This document shows positions 6,135-9,646 of a stretch of 9,646 nucleotides of DNA, piece after piece (the first letter of the stretch is position 1; every line of letters starts with the position of its first letter). Source of the stretch: Propionibacteriaceae bacterium (lineage in GTDB: Bacteria > Actinomycetota > Actinomycetes > Propionibacteriales > Propionibacteriaceae); NCBI GenBank assembly GCA_003153855.1, contig PMBM01000192.1, positions 6,973 to 16,618 on the forward strand. Direction: 5' to 3'. The notes under the pieces are model-generated. The model ran no database searches, was not told where the DNA came from, and was given only the letters and a program-made list of their open reading frames with translations. Position numbers and translations under genes: made by a program.

Positions 6135-6163
6135 ACTCTACGGACAACTGGACCCCGGGTCAG
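6135..6163 (-). promoter_or_regulatory. promoter of leaderless DUF2530 gene
   Basis: Minus strand: -35 CTGACC (6158-6163), 17-base spacer, -10 TAGAGT (6135-6140), 6 nt, GTG at 6128. This is the best -35/-10 pair among the leaderless genes. Confidence 0.6.
6151..6161. repeat. GACCC-C-GGGTC palindrome between divergent promoters
   Basis: Perfect 5-base arms around C6156. It overlaps the DUF2530 -35 and lies about 41 bases upstream of the permease start, so a bound protein could affect both genes. It is short and GC-rich, so chance is possible. Confidence 0.25.
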
Positions 6164-6183
6164 GGTTGGCTCCGGGCTTTCCC

Positions 6184-6189
6184 TAGGCT
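6184..6189 (+). promoter_or_regulatory. -10 element of leaderless NCS2 permease gene
   Basis: TAGGCT, 7 nt (GCGCGCC), ATG at 6197, with no Shine-Dalgarno sequence. A canonical -35 is not apparent; the expected position (6161-6166) abuts the -35 of the divergent DUF2530 promoter. Confidence 0.55.
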
Positions 6190-6196
6190 GCGCGCC

Positions 6197-7729
6197 ATGG
6201 TGCAGAACTCCCCGAAGGCAGCGACCACTCCTGCCGCGCTCCCGCCACAGCGGAGCTCCCTTGACCGATACTTCGCTATTACCCGACGAGGGTCCACGAT
6301 CGGCGCCGAGATCCGCGGTGGACTGGTCACCTTCGTCACGATGGCCTACATCATCGCCCTGAACCCGCTGATCATCGGCACCGTGCCGGACATCAACGGC
6401 AATCTCGTCTCCGGACTGCCGTTCAAGGTCGACGGCGTGGTGTCCGGCGCGAACATCGGCACGACGATCGTCATGGTCGCTGCGGCGACAGCCCTTGTCG
6501 GCGGCCTGATGACGATCCTCATGGGCGTGTACGCACGGTTCCCGATCGGTCTGGCGACCGGCCTGGGCATCAACGCGCTGCTGGCAGCCAGCCTCGTCCT
6601 CAAGATGACCTGGGCACAGGCCATGGGCCTGGTCGTCTGGGAAGGCATCCTCATCACGATCCTCGTGCTCACCGGGTTCCGGAAGGCCGTCTTCAAGGCC
6701 GTCCCGCACTCGCTGCGCATCGCGATCAGCGTCGGCATCGGCCTGTTCATCGCGCTCATCGGCCTCAAGGACTCCGGCTTCGTCCGCTCCGGCACCGGCA
6801 CCCCGGTCACGCTGGGCATCAACGGCAACCTGTTCGGCTGGCCGACCCTCGTCTTCTGCATCGGGCTCCTGCTGCTGATCTTCCTGTTCGTGCGCAAGAT
6901 CAAGGGCGCCATGCTCATCTCGGTCGTCGGCATGACGATCGTCTCGGTCATCCTCGAGGCGCTCGTCCACAACGGCCCGTACAACGACGGCGTGAACATC
7001 CACCCGACCGGCTGGCAGCTCAACGTGCCGGCGATCACCGGCAAGCTCTGGGACCTGCCGAACCTCCACCTGCTCTTCCGGGTCGACATGTTCGGCGCCT
7101 TCGCGGGCGGCCCGACCGTCGTGCTGAGCGTTCTGCTCACCATCTTCGCGCTGCTGCTCAGCGACTTCTTCGACACCATGGGCACGATCTTCGCGATCGG
7201 CAGCGAGGGTGGCCTGCTCGACAAGCACGGCAACCCGCCGTACATGCAGCAGATCCTGATCGTCGACTCGCTCGCCGCGGTCGCCGGTGGTCTGGGCTCC
7301 GTGTCGTCGAACACGTCCTACATCGAGTCGGCGTCGGGCGTCGGCGAGGGTGCCCGTACCGGTCTTGCCTCCGTGGTGACCGGCATCGGCTTCCTCCTGG
7401 CGCTGTTCCTCTCACCGCTGGTCAACCTCGTACCGTCCGAAGCCGCGGCCCCGGTGCTGGTGCTCGTGGGATTCCTCATGATGCAGCAGGTCTCCGAGCT
7501 CGACTGGCGTGACCTCGAGGAGGCCATCCCCGCCTACGCGACGATGGTGCTCATGCCGTTCACGTACTCGATCACCAACGGCATCGGTGCGGGCTTCGTG
7601 CTCTATGCGGGCATCAAGCTGGCCCGCGGCAAGGCCAAGCAGGTCCACCCGCTCATGTGGGTCATCGCGGCCCTGTTCCTCATCTACTTCGCGCAGGGGA
7701 TCATCCTGCACTGGATGGGGCTCTCCTGA
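6197..7729 (+). CDS. NCS2 family purine (adenine/guanine/hypoxanthine) permease, AzgA-like
   Basis: This 510-residue integral membrane protein should import purine bases by proton symport. AzgA-subfamily landmarks: GGLVTFVTMAYIIALNP (41-57), RFPIGLATGLGINA (114-127), DFFDTMGT (323-330), SSNTSYIESASGVGEGARTG (370-389) and SITNGIGAGF (458-467). The segments around 116-127 and 323-330 match the substrate- and proton-handling regions of the family. The alternation of hydrophobic stretches fits the family's 14-helix fold, including the two half-helices. Length is slightly above AdeP/GhxP of E. coli, with an insert around 62-85. The ATG is supported by TAGGCT 7 nt upstream. I see no purine riboswitch in the 68-base upstream gap, and a leaderless mRNA leaves no room for one. 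Exact base specificity is not readable. Confidence 0.95.
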   Translation: MVQNSPKAATTPAALPPQRSSLDRYFAITRRGSTIGAEIRGGLVTFVTMAYIIALNPLIIGTVPDINGNLVSGLPFKVDGVVSGANIGTTIVMVAAATALVGGLMTILMGVYARFPIGLATGLGINALLAASLVLKMTWAQAMGLVVWEGILITILVLTGFRKAVFKAVPHSLRIAISVGIGLFIALIGLKDSGFVRSGTGTPVTLGINGNLFGWPTLVFCIGLLLLIFLFVRKIKGAMLISVVGMTIVSVILEALVHNGPYNDGVNIHPTGWQLNVPAITGKLWDLPNLHLLFRVDMFGAFAGGPTVVLSVLLTIFALLLSDFFDTMGTIFAIGSEGGLLDKHGNPPYMQQILIVDSLAAVAGGLGSVSSNTSYIESASGVGEGARTGLASVVTGIGFLLALFLSPLVNLVPSEAAAPVLVLVGFLMMQQVSELDWRDLEEAIPAYATMVLMPFTYSITNGIGAGFVLYAGIKLARGKAKQVHPLMWVIAALFLIYFAQGIILHWMGLS

Positions 7730-7731
7730 CC

Positions 7732-7754
7732 TGACGTGCCTCAGGGCACCGTCA
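7732..7754. terminator. bidirectional hairpin between convergent genes
   Basis: TGAC+GTGCC (7732-7740), loop TCAG (7741-7744), GGCAC (7745-7749), bulged C7750, GTCA (7751-7754): nine base pairs with one bulge. The minus-strand gene's stop codon is in the loop and the permease stop ends three bases before it. There is no T-tract, as is usual for actinobacterial terminators. Confidence 0.6.
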
Positions 7755-8406
7755 CAGCGAAGACGTCAGGGGCCGGGCGACCGGCCCCTTCGGCGTCTCC
7801 GGCCCAGGTCGGCAGCTGACGCAGCCAGTCGCTGACGTGCTCGACCAGGTCGGCGGACCCCTCGAGCGAGGGCAGGCTCGCGCGCCAGGCCTCCCCCAGC
7901 TCGACGGCCACCGCGTACCGCTGGTAGCCGACGTCGCTGCCGGGGAGAGGACGGAGGGGGAGCGCCGCGTCGCGCGCCCACAACGTCCGCAGGCCGAAGT
8001 GCGAGGCGACGCCCGCACGGGCGAGGTCGAAGTCGAGCCTCTCGGCGGTGGCCTTGTCGATCTCGAGCCGGAGGTTCGCCGACGCGAGCCGGTCGAGCCA
8101 GTGGCCGACGATCTGCCAGCTCGGCACGAGACGGTCCGGCGGTACGAAGTGGCCGTGGAGCAGCTTGTCCACGTCGCTCGGGAGCGGGGAGTCGGCAGCG
8201 AGCAGGGGAGCGCCGGGGTCGCGCTTCAGCAGCGGCTTGAACCAGCTCTGCTTGGACGGTGTCAGGACCTGGAACGGGACGTCGCCGCGGAGCCTGTCCG
8301 CCAGGTCGCCGGTCGGGTGGAACAGCGATCGCACATCGGTGATGCTCACCGCCCAGAGCCGTACGCCGCTCGCGGTGCCGGGCGCTCCACGATCGATCTC
8401 GGCCAC
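7741..8406 (-). CDS. uncharacterised soluble protein
   Basis: This protein has 221 residues from the GTG at 8406. I do not recognise the family. No signal peptide, membrane helix or classic catalytic motif is visible. Notable segments are VRLWAVSITDVRSLF (15-29), WFKPLLKRDP (55-64), PSWQIVGHWLDRLASANLRLEID (95-117) and FGLRTLWARDAALPLRPLPG (137-156). It is rich in W, L and D and ends with an alanine/glycine-rich tail. An ATG 18 codons upstream (reading MTADRARRGYV) is possible, and the frame stays open further, but TACGTT exactly 6 nt before the 8406 GTG favours that start. It is convergent with the permease and divergent from the micro-membrane protein. It is probably cytoplasmic; function unknown. 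Confidence 0.75.
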   Translation of the reverse strand: MAEIDRGAPGTASGVRLWAVSITDVRSLFHPTGDLADRLRGDVPFQVLTPSKQSWFKPLLKRDPGAPLLAADSPLPSDVDKLLHGHFVPPDRLVPSWQIVGHWLDRLASANLRLEIDKATAERLDFDLARAGVASHFGLRTLWARDAALPLRPLPGSDVGYQRYAVAVELGEAWRASLPSLEGSADLVEHVSDWLRQLPTWAGDAEGAGRPAPDVFAVTVP

Positions 8407-8412
8407 GGGCCT

Positions 8413-8418
8413 AACGTA
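8413..8418 (-). promoter_or_regulatory. -10 element of leaderless uncharacterised gene
   Basis: TACGTT on the minus strand, 6 nt (AGGCCC), GTG at 8406. At 17 bases' spacing the -35 would be CTGCCG, a weak match. Confidence 0.45.
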
Positions 8419-8443
8419 ACCCCGCCGAGCTCGATCGGCAGTC

Positions 8444-8453
8444 ATTCGCGAAT
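8444..8453. repeat. ATTCGCGAAT palindrome midway between divergent starts
   Basis: A perfect 10-base palindrome. Its centre (8448.5) is about 40 bases from the plus-strand start (8488) and about 42 bases from the minus-strand start (8406), near both -35 regions. It is a candidate shared operator. Confidence 0.35.
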
Positions 8454-8474
8454 CGGGACTTCGTCGTGACCTCG

Positions 8475-8480
8475 TAGGGT
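8475..8480 (+). promoter_or_regulatory. -10 element of leaderless micro-membrane-protein gene
   Basis: TAGGGT, 7 nt (TGAGACC), GTG at 8488. The same spacing as at the permease supports translation of the short ORF. Confidence 0.45.
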
Positions 8481-8487
8481 TGAGACC

Positions 8488-8583
8488 GTGACTCCTCGGA
8501 CCCGGCGCATCATCGTGACTTCGGTGCTTGCCGGGCTGATCGTGGTGGTCCTGGTGTCCGCGCTGCTCCACTGGCTGGCATAG
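8488..8583 (+). CDS. 31-residue single-pass membrane protein
   Basis: The product begins MTPRTRRIIVTS and ends SALLHWLA. A basic N-terminus (R4, R6, R7) is followed by one long hydrophobic helix (about 8-27), predicted to sit with the N-terminus inside. Codons use G or C at nearly every third position and the GTG is preceded by TAGGGT at 7 nt, both supporting a real gene despite its size. It is far too short for default gene finders. Its TAG stop (8581-8583) is also the first half of the TAGGCT -10 of the next gene. It may assist or regulate the neighbouring membrane-anchored protein, but no function is known. Confidence 0.6.
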   Translation: MTPRTRRIIVTSVLAGLIVVVLVSALLHWLA

Positions 8584-8586
8584 GCT
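8581..8586 (+). promoter_or_regulatory. -10 element of leaderless anchored-propeller gene, overlapping a stop codon
   Basis: TAGGCT, 7 nt (GCCCCTC), GTG at 8594. Its first three bases are the stop codon of the micro-ORF. There is no clear -35. Confidence 0.45.
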
Positions 8587-8593
8587 GCCCCTC

Positions 8594-9574
8594 GTGCCAG
8601 CCATACGTCGCGCCGCGAGCGTGGTGACCGTGCTCCTTCTGCTGTGGGTGCTGAGTGCCCCTGGGGCCTTCGCCGACACGGTGGCCTTCACATGGTCCGA
8701 CAGCAGCATCACCGCCCCGGTGGGCCTCGCGACCGACCACGACCACTCGCTGTACTGGACGGCCAACTCGACCGCCGACAAGAAGACCTCGGTGTACGCC
8801 GTGGGCACAGAAGGCCGCGTTCGCGCCACGATGACCTACACCCAGTCCACGACCGGTGTGCTCGCCGTCGGCTACGACTCGCGCAACCTGTACGCGCTCG
8901 ACAAGAGCCCGAAGGCGAACACGCTGCGGCTGTCGTACATGACGCTGACGAGCCTGGTCGTGAACGGCTCCCTCGCGTTCCACTTCTACGAGCTCGTGGT
9001 CCCGGAGTCGGGGCAGACGATCGTGGCGCTGATCGTCGCGCCGAACAGCCAGTACTACGTGGTCGCGCAGTCGGGCCACATCTACAAGGCGCCGGCGAAG
9101 CCTTCGGTCGCGGGGACCAACAAGCTCACGAAGGTGTCGGACGGCACGGCAGGCACGACCGGCGGCTTCTACGACGACAAGACCAAGTCGGTGGTGCTAC
9201 GTACGGCGTCGAGCATCATCCTGGCCGACCCCACGAGCTTCGCGACGACCAGTACGATCCCGGCCCCCGCTCAGACCGGTGCCCGCGGGATCACGAGGGC
9301 CCTCGACGGTGAGTCGTTCCTGCTCGTCGGCCAGGGGAACGGCAACCCCGTCCTGTCGACCGGTGGGGCGTCGAGCTCGCCGTCCGCGACGCCGTCCGCC
9401 ACGACCAGTCCCACCGACTCCGCGACACCGACAGCGACCGAGGCGGCGACGAGCCCTGCCGCCACCTCGTCCATCCACATGGACCAGCTCTTCGGCAAGG
9501 GAACCGCCTTGGCGCTCGGCGGGACCTTGGTGCTGGCGCTCCTCGCGGGTGTCGTGGCCTTCGTCCGTCGTTAA
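8594..9574 (+). CDS. secreted, membrane-anchored protein with propeller-like repeats
   Basis: This 326-residue protein has a signal peptide (basic MPAIRR, hydrophobic core 10-20, likely cleavage after APGAFA at residue 27). An extracellular region (28-255) contains repeated beta-strand patterns such as LYWTANS, VLAVGYDSRNLYAL, YYVVAQSGHIYKAP and SIILADPTSF, resembling NHL/YVTN-type beta-propeller blades. A stalk of S, T, P and A (258-294) leads to a C-terminal membrane helix (about 302-324) and the final RR. It is therefore displayed outside and held in the membrane. There is no LPXTG motif, so it is not a sortase substrate. The GTG start has TAGGCT 7 nt before it. The fold is inferred from pattern; ligand and role are unknown. 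Confidence 0.85.
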   Translation: MPAIRRAASVVTVLLLLWVLSAPGAFADTVAFTWSDSSITAPVGLATDHDHSLYWTANSTADKKTSVYAVGTEGRVRATMTYTQSTTGVLAVGYDSRNLYALDKSPKANTLRLSYMTLTSLVVNGSLAFHFYELVVPESGQTIVALIVAPNSQYYVVAQSGHIYKAPAKPSVAGTNKLTKVSDGTAGTTGGFYDDKTKSVVLRTASSIILADPTSFATTSTIPAPAQTGARGITRALDGESFLLVGQGNGNPVLSTGGASSSPSATPSATTSPTDSATPTATEAATSPAATSSIHMDQLFGKGTALALGGTLVLALLAGVVAFVRR

Positions 9575-9600
9575 TGTCGCGCGTCCGAAACCCTTGACCG

Positions 9601-9646
9601 TTACCGTGCCCTGGCCACGCACCTCGCAGCGTTGCCCTCGGTCACC
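9601..9646 (-). CDS. possible C-terminal end of a minus-strand gene running off the right edge
   Basis: Minus-strand reading from the edge gives VTEGNAARCVARAR and a TAA stop at 9601-9603, with mostly G/C third positions. The plus strand also has a gene-like frame here, but it has no ATG or GTG after the previous stop. Too short to identify. If real, it converges on the propeller gene with a 26-base gap. Confidence 0.3.
   Translation of the reverse strand, partial: VTEGNAARCVARAR

Noticed and set aside
5780..7228. 482-codon minus-strand open frame
   Set aside because: Shadow of the NCS2 permease: D/E/R/Q-rich with no domain, while the plus frame is an unmistakable transporter.
8407..8829. 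N-terminal extension of the uncharacterised minus-strand gene
   Set aside because: The extra codons cross the divergent promoter region and the micro-ORF, and the sequence is low-quality. The TACGTT before 8406 gives a better start.
9575..9646. Plus-strand frame reading RYRALATHLAALPSVT
   Set aside because: Protein-like, but it continues in frame straight after the propeller gene's TAA with no ATG or GTG. A frameshifted or readthrough extension cannot be supported from the window.

Overview
The window is chromosomal DNA from a high-GC actinobacterium. Third codon positions are almost all G or C, GTG starts predominate, and the gene content (HelD/HelR-like ATPase, actinobacterial YbaK relative, long cold-shock protein, DUF3027, DUF2530, NCS2 purine permease) is typical of Actinomycetia. 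The proteins look most like those of Nocardioidaceae (Nocardioides/Aeromicrobium type), but that is a judgement from memory and not a search result. I see no mobile element, phage gene, CRISPR array, tRNA or rRNA.

Layout, left to right. (1) 1-1319 (-): N-terminal 439 codons of a HelD/HelR-type RNA-polymerase-associated ATPase. Upstream lie a sigma-70-like promoter, a possible 14-codon leader ORF and an array of GTTGTG palindromes. (2) 1518-2060 (-) YbaK-like protein, divergent from 2125-2718 (+) Nudix hydrolase. (3) 2706-3410 (-) exported fibronectin type III protein, tail-to-tail and overlapping with the Nudix gene, then 3480-4262 (-) a proline-rich membrane protein. (4) 4479-4862 (+) cold-shock protein with its own promoter and strong ribosome binding site. 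(5) 5106-5867 (+) DUF3027, overlapping tail-to-tail with 5853-6128 (-) DUF2530, which is divergent from 6197-7729 (+) the NCS2 purine permease. (6) 7741-8406 (-) uncharacterised soluble protein, divergent from 8488-8583 (+) a 31-residue single-pass membrane protein and 8594-9574 (+) a membrane-anchored extracellular propeller-like protein. (7) The last about 45 bases may be the 3' end of another minus-strand gene.

The most striking feature is the start-site architecture. Ten of the twelve confidently called genes have a -10-like hexamer (TANNNT in nine, GATGAT in one) exactly 6 or 7 nt before an ATG/GTG, which is the signature of leaderless transcripts. Only the cold-shock gene and the HelD/HelR-like gene have a spaced leader with a Shine-Dalgarno sequence. 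This pattern fixes several starts that length alone would misplace. Convergent genes are packed so tightly that stops overlap, or are separated by about 10 nt inside a hairpin.

Functionally the window is a collection of mostly single-gene units and not one pathway. They cover RNA polymerase/rifamycin protection, nucleotide hygiene, cold or RNA-chaperone response, purine uptake, and three envelope proteins of unknown role. I do not see a defence system or biosynthetic cluster. The best candidates for undescribed biology are the operator-like array plus leader ORF in front of the HelD/HelR-like gene, and the micro-membrane-protein/propeller pair in which a stop codon doubles as the next gene's -10.
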